Source: a virus. Taken from it: a DNA stretch of 20,081 bases. Below, piece by piece: positions 13,837 through 20,081 of the stretch; position 1 is the first letter of the stretch; each line of letters opens with the position of its first letter. The position numbers were made by a program, and so were the translations under genes. The stretch is taken from IMG/VR virus record IMGVR_UViG_3300034092_004203, positions 1-20,081 of that record. The stretch is one strand, 5' to 3'. The notes below the pieces were generated by a model, which was not told where the DNA came from, made no database searches, and worked only from the letters and a program-made list of their open reading frames with translations.

Positions 13837-13986
13837 ATGAAAAAGGAATCTTTTAGCCCCAATTCTGCCCCTTGCGGTCACCAAGCCCCAGCGTGTGCAT
13901 GTTCCCTGCCTCTTTTTTCAATCCTGCCCTTTGACACCGCGCCGACTTCGTGCCAAATCCCCTCCGCGCTGCCTTCGCCGCCCTGA
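13837..13986 (+). CDS. Possible 49-residue peptide, doubtful
   Basis: An ATG at 13837 follows GGAGG (13828-13832) by 4 nt, the clearest Shine-Dalgarno sequence in the window. The frame runs 49 codons (starting MKKESFSPNSAPCGHQ) and overlaps the next gene by 37 nt in another frame. The peptide is Ser/Pro/Cys-rich with no recognisable motif, and its codon bias is unlike that of its neighbours. It could be a real short gene, a leader peptide, or chance. Confidence 0.25.
   Translation: MKKESFSPNSAPCGHQAPACACSLPLFSILPFDTAPTSCQIPSALPSPP
13929..13940 (+). promoter_or_regulatory. CTTTGACACCGC motif upstream of PLD-like gene
   Basis: The 12-mer is identical to 17824-17835. In both places it ends exactly 9 nt before the start codon of a plus-strand gene. 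It contains TTGACA, but a matching -10 would fall inside the coding sequence, so an ordinary sigma70 promoter for the same gene is unlikely. Confidence 0.5.
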
Positions 13987-14621
13987 AAAATCCCGAAACG
14001 GAAATCCGCGCCCGCCGTTTCCCGGTCGCATCCCGGGGAATCGTCCTCAAAAAGCTGGGAGACCTGAAACGCTCCGACGCCCGCGCCGTCAAAAAACTGA
14101 TCCGCCCGGAAAACGCCGACGTGATCCTCGCCGACTTCCCCTCCGAGGACGGGGACATGCTCCACGCCATCACCTGCGGTGATTTCGTTTTCTGCGATTT
14201 CATCCTCCGCCTCATCCAGCGCGCCGGGATCCCGCGCGCCATGACCGCCGCCACCCTCTCGCTTTCCCTGAAAAACGTCGAAAAGCTCGCCGCCCTCCTC
14301 ACTGCCACGCCGTTTCCATTCCACCTGGTGTTGAGTCATTATTTCAAATCCACCTCCGGCGAAATCTTCCGTGCCATCGAGACCCTTCTCGTCCCCATCC
14401 CCGGCTTTCGCCTCACGATTGGCCGCTGCCACGCAAAAGTCACACTCCTGGACTACCCCGACCGCGCCCTCGTAATCGAGTCCTCCGCAAACCTCCGCTC
14501 CTCCCGCAACATCGAGCAGATCACCGCCAAGCAATGCCGCGCCCTCCATGATTTCCACCTCCAGTGGATCGAGGAATTCGCCACCTCCGAGGAAGCCTTC
14601 AAAACCTCCGCCCCAGGATGA
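13950..14621 (+). CDS. Phospholipase D-like (single HKD) protein
   Basis: The protein has 223 residues and starts at a GTG at 13950. An in-frame stop at 13932-13934 leaves no room for an earlier usual start. One HKD motif is clear: His161-Ala-Lys163-(4)-Asp168, followed by SSAN (178-181) and then LRSSRNIEQ. Single-HKD PLD-fold enzymes such as bacterial Nuc work as dimers and cut DNA; others act on lipids. The first half has a Rossmann-like pattern (DVILADFPSEDGDMLHAITCGDFVFCDFI). I recall similar ANLRSSxNIEQ proteins beside phage terminase genes, so a nuclease role in packaging or genome processing is likely but unproven. Its stop overlaps the small terminase start. The 12-mer CTTTGACACCGC lies 9 nt before the start. 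Confidence 0.72.
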   Translation: MPNPLRAAFAALKNPETEIRARRFPVASRGIVLKKLGDLKRSDARAVKKLIRPENADVILADFPSEDGDMLHAITCGDFVFCDFILRLIQRAGIPRAMTAATLSLSLKNVEKLAALLTATPFPFHLVLSHYFKSTSGEIFRAIETLLVPIPGFRLTIGRCHAKVTLLDYPDRALVIESSANLRSSRNIEQITAKQCRALHDFHLQWIEEFATSEEAFKTSAPG

Positions 14622-15499
14622 ACCCCACCCCACCCGCCGAAGCCCCCGAGGAGGAGCTGGATTTCAACAGCGTCCTCGAAAACGACCTCGCCAACATCAT
14701 CCGGAAGTCCGCGGCCGGCCAACCGCTCACCAAGCGCGAGCGGGAAATGGTGGAGGAAGAACGCGACCGGCGAAACCAAACCCCCGCCTTCCACCTCGCC
14801 CCCGAGAAACCGCCCGGACCACTCACCGGCCTCACCCAGCAGGAGATCGCGGAAAAATACGGATATTCCTACCGCGCCGTCAAACTCTGGGTAGCCGATG
14901 GACGAAAAGCCAACGACCCCACCCCGCTCGATGATCCCCCGGCGATGCCCGCATGGTTCGCCCGGATCTACTCGCCCCGCACCGCTCCCGACCGCCTCGT
15001 CCGCGCCTGTCAGTCTCTCGCCACCCTCGCCCGCCCCTCCGAGAAATCCCACGCATCCCAGCCGATCACCCGCATCGAAATCAGCGACGCCGAAAAAGGC
15101 CTCCTCGCCATGCTCGCCCGCGTCCGCACCGCCGAGGCGGAAATGCACGCCCGCTACATGGCCGCCGTCGAAGCGGGGGAGCGCGACAAAGCCGACTACC
15201 TCTCCGCCGAGTGGCAAAAATCCGTCGAGAAACTCCGCGCCCTGGAGAAGTCCGCCCCCTCCGCCCTCGCCGAGGCCGGGATCTACGTCCGCAAAGACGA
15301 CGTCACCCGCGAGCTCCTCCAGCTCCATTCCGGTATCATCAAATCCCTCAAACAAGCCATCCGGAAATCCCGCCTCACTCTCCAAGCCGCCACCACCACC
15401 GAGGCCTTCCACCACGCCGCCGACGAGATCGTCGATCAGGCCTGCGCCGCCTTGGTCGCCACCGACTTCGCCGAGCCGCTCGAACTCACCCCGGAATGA
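14618..15499 (+). CDS. Terminase small subunit-like DNA-binding protein
   Basis: The protein has 293 residues and starts at the ATGA overlap at 14618. Residues about 70-100 (GLTQQEIAEKYGYSYRAVKLWVADGRKA) form a helix-turn-helix typical of phage terminase small subunits and related adaptors. Residues about 140-240 are a long helical region (LLAMLARVRTAEAEMHARYMAAVEAGERDKADYLSAEWQKSVEKLRAL) that could drive oligomer formation. Its 3' end overlaps the large terminase start by 4 nt, which is the usual gene order. It would recognise the phage packaging site and load the large subunit. It is longer than lambda Nu1 (181 residues), with the extra length mostly helical. The subunit call depends on position plus the HTH. 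Confidence 0.75.
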   Translation: MNPTPPAEAPEEELDFNSVLENDLANIIRKSAAGQPLTKREREMVEEERDRRNQTPAFHLAPEKPPGPLTGLTQQEIAEKYGYSYRAVKLWVADGRKANDPTPLDDPPAMPAWFARIYSPRTAPDRLVRACQSLATLARPSEKSHASQPITRIEISDAEKGLLAMLARVRTAEAEMHARYMAAVEAGERDKADYLSAEWQKSVEKLRALEKSAPSALAEAGIYVRKDDVTRELLQLHSGIIKSLKQAIRKSRLTLQAATTTEAFHHAADEIVDQACAALVATDFAEPLELTPE

Positions 15500-17301
15500 A
15501 CACCCTCCGCTCATTCCTCACCGCCTCCCTCTCCCGCGTCTATCGTCGCGCGGAGAAAATCGCGTTTGAGGAATGGGCACGGAGAAACATCGTGCTCGGA
15601 TCCAAGGAATCCATCGACAACCCCGGCGCCTACGATCCCTCACACAGCTACTACGCCCCCCGCCTTTTCGATGTATTCATGACCGGCCATGAGTGGCGCA
15701 CCCTCTCCATCATGAAATCCTCGCAAAGCGGGATCACTCTACACGCCCTCATCCTCATCGCCCGCGTCCTCGCCGAGGCTCCCACGAACATCCTCTACGT
15801 CCTAGACACAAAATCGAAATCCACAGACCTCTCGAAAAACCGCCTCCAGCCCCTCCTCAAAGGTTGCCGCGCCCTCACCGATACCTTCGCCGAAGCCGAG
15901 GACGAACTCAACAATCTCTCCTACTCCTTCCCCGGCTGCACCCTCGGCCTGCGCGGAGCGGGCACCGCCGGACAGGTCGCCTCCGATCCCATCGGCCTCG
16001 CCATCGGCGACGAGGTGGACAAATGGCCAGACCAAAAAGTGGAGTCCCACATCTGGGATTTGCTCGTCAACCGCATCAAACGCTCCGAATTCGGCAAAGC
16101 CATAGGCTTCTCTTCCCCCACCGTCGAAGTCGGAAAAATCAACCGCCAATTCGAAGCCGGGAGCCGCCACAAATACCACGTCCACTGCCCCCACTGCCAG
16201 ACCGCCCAGCACCTTGTATGGGAAGGCGTCCGATACCAACACTGCAAAGACCTGACCGGCCGCCTCGATCTCCGCGAAGTCCTCGCCCACACCTACTACG
16301 AATGCAGTTCTTGCAAAGGCAAAATCGAGGAAGACGACAAGCCCGCCATGATGGCCGGAGGGAAATGGCAACCCACGAATTTCCGGCAAGAACTCATCGC
16401 CGGGAATCTCACCGATCAGCCGATCTGGATGCCCGGCGAAATGTCCGCCCACATCTCCGATCTCTATTCCATCCACCCGGAATCCACCTGGGGGAAACTT
16501 GCCGTGGAGTGGATCCGCGCCCAGGGCGATCCGGTAAAGCTCCATGACTTCATGAACGGCCGCCTCGGCCTCCCCATCCGCCAATCCGTCTCCAATGTCA
16601 CCGAGCGCCACGTCCTCCGCCTCCGCGGCGAATATCAAAAAGGCACGCTCCCCATCATCCCCGCGATGGCCGTGATGGCCATCGACAACCAGGGCGATCA
16701 CCAGAAATACGTGCGCGGAGCCTTCGACGACAACGGCGATCTCTACGTCATCGACTGGGGACGCACCCTCACCCTCGACGAATCCGACGAGCTCGCCGCC
16801 ACCCCCATCCCGCGCCCGGATGGGGAAAGTTTCGTCCAGCGCGTCATCATCGACGAAGGCGGAAAAGGCGGAACCTCCTACGAAGTCCGGAAATTCTGCC
16901 AGCCCCGATTCCCCAAGTTTTTCCCAGCGAAAGGCCGCGGCGGTCTCCAGGTGAAAAACACCATCTCATGGAGCACCTCCTCCATCGACCGGGGCGGCAT
17001 GGATTCCATCCCCGTCTGCCACTTCGACGACGACGCATTCAAGCGCGTCCTCTACCTAGACCGCATCAAGAAATTTGACCCCGTAAAATGCGACGCCTAC
17101 GGCGAGCCCCGCCTCTGGATCCCGAAGAACATCGACGAGCAATTCATCCGCGAACTCTGCGGCGAGCACCTCGTCAAACGCCTGGATAAATTCGGCAAAA
17201 CCGAATTCGTCTGGGAACCCTCACCCCCGAACGACTACGGCGACTGCGTGAAAATGCTCTACGTCCTCTGGAACATCGTCGGAGCACAAATCACCGCCTG
17301 A
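15496..17301 (+). CDS. Terminase large subunit, lambda GpA family
   Basis: The protein has 601 residues and starts at the ATG at 15496 coupled to the previous stop. The ATPase half has MKSSQSGITLHALI (about 73-86, in the position of the Walker A motif in this family), IGDEVDKWP (about 169-177, Walker B) and IKRSEFGKAIGFSSPTV. A Cys cluster HCPHC (about 230-234) and CSSC (about 271-274) matches the zinc-like element of GpA proteins. The nuclease half has AIDNQGD (about 396-402), IDEGGKGG and the C-terminal NDYGDCVKMLYVLW. It would cut concatemers and pump DNA into the prohead. The size suits the family (lambda A is 641 residues). A GpA-type enzyme often makes cohesive ends, although this cannot be read from the sequence alone. 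Confidence 0.93.
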   Translation: MNTLRSFLTASLSRVYRRAEKIAFEEWARRNIVLGSKESIDNPGAYDPSHSYYAPRLFDVFMTGHEWRTLSIMKSSQSGITLHALILIARVLAEAPTNILYVLDTKSKSTDLSKNRLQPLLKGCRALTDTFAEAEDELNNLSYSFPGCTLGLRGAGTAGQVASDPIGLAIGDEVDKWPDQKVESHIWDLLVNRIKRSEFGKAIGFSSPTVEVGKINRQFEAGSRHKYHVHCPHCQTAQHLVWEGVRYQHCKDLTGRLDLREVLAHTYYECSSCKGKIEEDDKPAMMAGGKWQPTNFRQELIAGNLTDQPIWMPGEMSAHISDLYSIHPESTWGKLAVEWIRAQGDPVKLHDFMNGRLGLPIRQSVSNVTERHVLRLRGEYQKGTLPIIPAMAVMAIDNQGDHQKYVRGAFDDNGDLYVIDWGRTLTLDESDELAATPIPRPDGESFVQRVIIDEGGKGGTSYEVRKFCQPRFPKFFPAKGRGGLQVKNTISWSTSSIDRGGMDSIPVCHFDDDAFKRVLYLDRIKKFDPVKCDAYGEPRLWIPKNIDEQFIRELCGEHLVKRLDKFGKTEFVWEPSPPNDYGDCVKMLYVLWNIVGAQITA

Positions 17302-17305
17302 AATC

Positions 17306-17506
17306 ATGACCACCATAATCGACAAAATCACCATCCACTCCGAAGAAGGAAACAAAGAATACCCCTCCAGCGTCACCATCGAAATGGACGGCACCAAAAC
17401 CGATTGCCCGATCACATTTTATGCAGCCGGACTCCCCGTTTTTTCCCTAGGCATGCACGAACTCGGCGAATTCATCGAACAACTCCAACAACTCGACATC
17501 ACCTAA
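17306..17506 (+). CDS. Small protein between terminase and portal, unknown
   Basis: The protein has 66 residues: MTTIIDKITIHSEEGNKEY, SSVTIEMDGTKTDCPITFYAAG, VFSLGMHELGEFIEQLQQLDIT. Alternating strands followed by one amphipathic helix suggest a compact alpha/beta fold. It begins 4 nt after the terminase stop. No family was recognised. It could be a head-completion or accessory protein. Confidence 0.65.
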   Translation: MTTIIDKITIHSEEGNKEYPSSVTIEMDGTKTDCPITFYAAGLPVFSLGMHELGEFIEQLQQLDIT

Positions 17507-17524
17507 CCATGAACCACATCGCCA

Positions 17525-17800
17525 ATGAAAAGTAACTGGAAAGCTATACCGGGTCGAATCCACTCACTTTTTCGGTGGCTCTTTCGATGCCGCCACAAGT
17601 GGGAATCAAATGTTTGGGGCGAGTGGGAACCTACCGAGCAACGCTGCATCAAATGCAATGGTCACAGGCACCAAAACGGCGACGAAGAATGGAAACCCGG
17701 CAGGCTCCCAATGCGCTACACCGGACACGTCCCGTGCTCGAAATGCGGGACGACTCACTGGATGCACGGTCCATGTCCACCGAACAGCCAAGATCACTGA
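17525..17800 (+). CDS. Small Cys/His-rich protein, zinc-ribbon-like
   Basis: The protein has 91 residues. FRCRHKWESN, QRCIKCNGHRHQNG and PCSKCGTTHWMHGPCP supply two CxxC knuckles plus further Cys/His residues, enough for one or two zinc sites. The first part (C-x-HKW ... RCxxC) is reminiscent of short DUF1660-type phage proteins, without certainty. Its first half looks less GC-rich and less C-ending in codon use than neighbouring genes, which suggests later acquisition. It is an insertion between packaging genes rather than a conserved head gene. A tiny ATG frame at 17509 (8 codons) overlaps its start and was not called. Confidence 0.6.
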   Translation: MKSNWKAIPGRIHSLFRWLFRCRHKWESNVWGEWEPTEQRCIKCNGHRHQNGDEEWKPGRLPMRYTGHVPCSKCGTTHWMHGPCPPNSQDH

Positions 17801-17823
17801 CGCTCGCGTCACCACATCCCCGT

Positions 17824-17835
17824 CTTTGACACCGC
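17824..17835 (+). promoter_or_regulatory. CTTTGACACCGC motif upstream of gpW-position gene
   Basis: This is an exact copy of 13929-13940, again ending 9 nt before the start codon. The gap between is Pyr-rich here (CGCCCCCCC). It lies in the 44-bp gap after the zinc-ribbon-like gene. Confidence 0.5.
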
Positions 17836-17844
17836 CGCCCCCCC

Positions 17845-18129
17845 ATGGCGGTCTCCCGACTCATGATCGACGCATACAAGCGTCACTACACCATCGCGCA
17901 GCTCTCCGCCGCGCAAAAACAAGCTCTGGCCGACCGCACCTCCGGCGTCCAGGTCACCCAGATCAATTTTCAGGATGGCGGAGGCTCCGGCGTCATGATC
18001 TCCGGCGATCCGAACGAGATCATCGAAATCTGCGAACTCGCCCTCCAAGAAATGGAGGAAACCCGCGAAGTCGGCGTGAAACCCCTCGCCGCCGCCATGA
18101 ATTTCAGCCAACGCCGCTTTGAAACATGA
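17845..18129 (+). CDS. Head-tail joining protein candidate (gpW position)
   Basis: The protein has 94 residues. A helical N-terminus (MIDAYKRHYTIAQLSAAQKQALADRTSG) is followed by two strands (VQVTQINFQDGGGSGVMISGDP) and a helix (NEIIEICELALQEME). Helix-strand-strand-helix is the layout of lambda gpW, whose gene also lies between the large terminase and portal genes, and the size is similar. gpW completes the head and lets the tail attach. Sequence identity to gpW is not obvious by eye, so the call leans on order and pattern. The stop overlaps the portal start as ATGA. Confidence 0.55.
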   Translation: MAVSRLMIDAYKRHYTIAQLSAAQKQALADRTSGVQVTQINFQDGGGSGVMISGDPNEIIEICELALQEMEETREVGVKPLAAAMNFSQRRFET

Positions 18130-19652
18130 GTATCCCCGCCCTTACATCATCCCAGAAACGCCGCGCCCGCCGCAACCGCGCCGCCGCCCACGGAGTCCCC
18201 GCCGCCGATTACCACGCAGCCGCCACCGCCCTCCAAGGCTTCGGCGGCTTCGGCGGCTCCGGTTATGACGGCGGGAACCAATCCACCCGCCGAAGCTGGA
18301 TCTACTGGCCGACCCTCGACACAAAGCGCGAGCTCTCCAGCTACTCCCGCACGGAGATGCTCAAAAAATCCCGCTCCCTCCGCGCCAACACCGGCCTCCC
18401 CAACCGCATCTGCGGCGGCCTCGCCGACATGATCGGCTACCTCCAACCGATCTCCATGTCCGGCGATGAAAAATGGGACGATCTCGCCGATGGACACTGG
18501 AACGACATGACCTCCGAAGCCGGAGTAATCGACGCCGCCGGAAATTTCGATATCAAGCGGATGCAGATCGAGATGCACAAAGCCGCCTTCGGAGACGGCG
18601 ACGTCCTCCCCCTCGCCATCCGGAATTCCTCGGACGGAATCATGATCGCGCTCTACGACGCCGCCCAGCTCGCCTCGCCCGAAGGACAATACGGCAAAGA
18701 CTGGATCGATGGCGTGAAGATCAACAAATTCCGCCGCCACACCGCCTACGGAATCAAAGACGACGACGGGAAAGTCCGCACCTACTCCGCCGCCGATGCG
18801 CTCTACTACTCATTCCCGCAGCAAATCGGGCAAATCCGCCCACCCACCGTCCTCCGCCATGCCCTCAATCACATGGTCGATATCAGCGAGATCCTCGCCG
18901 ATGTGAAACTTACCATCAAGGTCGCGAGCCAGATGGGGCTCTACCTCAAGAATAACGAAATGAACGCCGGTGGCCAGCTCGGTCCGATGGCGATTCAAGG
19001 TGGCCTCCGCAACGAAAAACACCCGCTCGCCACCGGATCCGAAGTCCCCGAAAAGGAAATCACGGTCAACGACATCTACCGCGCCGAGGGCGGAGTCGCG
19101 AACCTCCCAAAAGGAACCGACGTCGGGATCCTTCACGACGCCCGCCCGCACCCGAACCAAATCAACCTCATCGAGCACCTCGTCCGCGACATCGCCTGGG
19201 GAGTCGGAGTCGCCCCGGAAATCCTCTGGAACATCGAGACCCTCCGCGGTGCGAACAACCGCCTAGTCAACGCCGATCTCAACCGCTGGATTTCCTGCCG
19301 CCACCTCCGCCTCCGAGCCTGGATGAAGCGTTTCCGCTCCATGTGGATCGCCAACGAAATCACCGCCGGGCGCCTCCCCGAGCCTCCCGGAAAAGCGGAA
19401 TTCTGGCGCTGCACTTGGCTCCCGCAAGGCTCACTCACCGCCGACAAAGGCCGCGAGGGCAAGCTCAACATCGAGCTGATCCATAACAACATGCGCTCCC
19501 TCGCCACCCACTTCGGAGAAGAAGGCTCCGACTGGCAATCCGAGCTACGCCAAATTTCCAAAGAGCGCCGTGCCATGCGCGAGCTCGATCTCAATTTCAA
19601 AGGCCTCGCCCCCGAGGAACCCGCACCCGCCCGCCAAGAACTCGAAGAATAA
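18126..19652 (+). CDS. Portal protein, lambda GpB family
   Basis: The protein has 508 residues. It lies after the terminase and before the S49 protease, as in lambda. Pattern features include SYSRTEMLKKSRSLRANTGLPNRICGGLADMIG (about 75-107), a central region with HKAAFGDGDVLPL and LYDAAQLASPEG, and DIAWGVGVAPEILWNIETLRGANNRLVNADLNRWI (about 357-391) near the helical core. The start is an ATGA overlap at 18126, followed by a basic segment (SSQKRRARRNRAAAHG) and a Gly-rich stretch. A dodecamer of this protein would form the DNA channel and the docking site for the terminase. The size matches GpB (533 residues). Confidence 0.88.
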   Translation: MSIPALTSSQKRRARRNRAAAHGVPAADYHAAATALQGFGGFGGSGYDGGNQSTRRSWIYWPTLDTKRELSSYSRTEMLKKSRSLRANTGLPNRICGGLADMIGYLQPISMSGDEKWDDLADGHWNDMTSEAGVIDAAGNFDIKRMQIEMHKAAFGDGDVLPLAIRNSSDGIMIALYDAAQLASPEGQYGKDWIDGVKINKFRRHTAYGIKDDDGKVRTYSAADALYYSFPQQIGQIRPPTVLRHALNHMVDISEILADVKLTIKVASQMGLYLKNNEMNAGGQLGPMAIQGGLRNEKHPLATGSEVPEKEITVNDIYRAEGGVANLPKGTDVGILHDARPHPNQINLIEHLVRDIAWGVGVAPEILWNIETLRGANNRLVNADLNRWISCRHLRLRAWMKRFRSMWIANEITAGRLPEPPGKAEFWRCTWLPQGSLTADKGREGKLNIELIHNNMRSLATHFGEEGSDWQSELRQISKERRAMRELDLNFKGLAPEEPAPARQELEE

Positions 19653-19658
19653 GCCCCC

Positions 19659-19680
19659 GATGGGACCGCGCGGTCCCATC
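19659..19680. repeat. Perfect 22-bp palindrome between portal and protease genes
   Basis: Each 11-nt arm reads GATGGGACCGC in its own 5'-3' direction, with no mismatch and no loop. The centre, ACCGCGCGGT, is shared with the 14-bp palindrome at 6485-6498. There is no T-run, which argues against a simple terminator. It could be a binding site for a dimeric protein or an mRNA processing hairpin. Confidence 0.75.
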
Positions 19681-19695
19681 AAAACCACCACCACC

Positions 19696-20081
19696 ATGAA
19701 ACAGCTCCCTCGTATCTCCTCCGCCCTCTACGGTATGCCCTGGGCAATCGTCGCCGAGACTCACAAAGAACTAGGCGAAATCTACCAGTCCTACATCAAA
19801 GGCACCTACACCCCCGCCACGCCCGCCGCCCTTGAGCAGCGCGGAACCGCAGGCTACGGCATAACCTACGAGGCAAACCACTCGGAAGGCATTGCCATCT
19901 TCCACCTCACCGGCGTAATCACGAAACGCGCCCCGGAAATGATGTGTGGTCCGCCGATCATCGACCTCGCCCGCCTCGATACCCTCCTCGAAGACATCGC
20001 CAACGACGACGCCATCACCACCGTCATCCTCAATCTCGACTCCCCAGGCGGCACAACCCTAGGCCTCGAAGAAACCGCTGG
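19696..20081 (+). CDS. S49 (SppA-type) head maturation protease, 3' truncated
   Basis: The frame is open from the ATG at 19696 to the window end (128 complete codons). Residues 55-125 hold GIAIFHLTGVITKRA, ARLDTLLEDIANDDAITTVILNLDSPGGTTLGLEETA, the conserved start of the ClpP/SppA-type S49 fold. The catalytic Ser lies beyond the window. The lambda counterpart (C) processes the prohead and contains the scaffold gene in its 3' part. The place directly after the portal supports this. The leader between the palindrome and ATG is A/C-rich (ACCACCACCACC) without Shine-Dalgarno. Confidence 0.88.
   Translation, partial: MKQLPRISSALYGMPWAIVAETHKELGEIYQSYIKGTYTPATPAALEQRGTAGYGITYEANHSEGIAIFHLTGVITKRAPEMMCGPPIIDLARLDTLLEDIANDDAITTVILNLDSPGGTTLGLEETA

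Larger units (their letters stand above)
13488..13949. other. 460-bp gene-poor early/late junction
   Basis: This is the longest stretch without a confident gene. In order it holds a long hairpin (13521-13580), a nearly purine-free C/T tract (about 13581-13628), inverted repeats with GCAGA repeats (13540-13693), an AT-richer block (about 13640-13850), a promoter-like pair (13741-13770), a weak ORF with a good Shine-Dalgarno sequence (13837-13986) and a conserved 12-mer (13929-13940). Its place after the helicase gene and before the packaging genes suits a combined terminator, origin and late promoter. Any single assignment is inference. Confidence 0.6.

Noticed and set aside
13931-13959. TTGACA at 13931 as an ordinary -35 box
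   Set aside because: With normal spacing the -10 would be at about 13954-13959, inside the PLD-like gene, and no TATAAT-like sequence is there.
14453-15514. Long minus-strand open frame (353 codons) opposite the small terminase gene
   Set aside because: It is antisense to a gene with a clear HTH and tight start/stop overlaps. Its product is Gly/Glu-rich low-complexity sequence, as expected for the reverse of GCC-rich codons.
15802-16701. Long minus-strand open frame (299 codons) opposite the large terminase gene
   Set aside because: It lies wholly inside the GpA-like gene on the other strand. The composition is typical of a GC-rich shadow and there is no domain.
1-20081. CRISPR array, IS element or transposase gene
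   Set aside because: No regularly spaced repeats of 24-40 nt, no terminal inverted repeats with a transposase gene, and no transposase motif were seen. Apparent repetition comes from GCC/CGCC codon runs.

Overview
The window looks like about 20 kb of a temperate, tailed double-stranded DNA phage carried on GC-rich DNA. Several traits suggest a host in or near the Verrucomicrobiota. These are the strong C-ending codon bias, C/A-rich leaders without Shine-Dalgarno sequences, and a small secreted protein of a type I associate with that phylum. The host call is inference only. The lambda-type GpA-like terminase, GpB-like portal and S49 head protease point to a siphovirus-like or myovirus-like head-packaging system. 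No intact rRNA or tRNA gene, IS element or CRISPR array is visible.

Layout. 1-2412 (+) holds the end of a tail-fibre gene and a lysis cassette: a candidate single-protein spanin, a multi-pass membrane protein (holin candidate), an endolysin with a Sec signal, and a coiled-coil membrane protein. 2424-3659 (-) is a tyrosine integrase that converges on the lysis cassette. 3660-3905 looks like an attP site. It has the last 23 nt of a tRNA-Gly, a Rho-independent terminator next to it, and repeated candidate integrase arm sites on both sides of the core. 3906-5677 (-) is the lysogeny region: an XRE repressor, then a BRO-N antirepressor, then a small secreted protein that may be a lysogenic-conversion gene. 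5678-5774 is a divergent control region with repeated CGCAA half-sites.

5775-13487 (+) is the early operon. It has about ten small unknown proteins, mostly chained by ATGA overlaps, followed by a ParB-like protein, a primase-like protein and a phage helicase/ATPase. 13488-13949 is a gene-poor junction with a long hairpin, a pyrimidine tract, GCAGA repeats and a promoter-like sequence. It may combine an early terminator, a replication origin and the late promoter. 13950-20081 (+) is the packaging and head module: PLD-like protein, small and large terminase subunits, two small proteins, a gpW-position protein, the portal and a truncated S49 protease.

How it fits together. Phage genes lie on both sides of the att core and no complete tRNA is present. 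The DNA is therefore best read as a circular or circularly permuted phage genome, or as the junction of tandem prophages, rather than a simple prophage end. The repressor shows no S24 self-cleavage domain, so induction may depend on the co-oriented antirepressor. The observations most worth following are the attP layout, the fused spanin, a 12-mer at an identical distance from two start codons, two related perfect palindromes in a phage with a lone ParB, and the 460-bp early/late junction.
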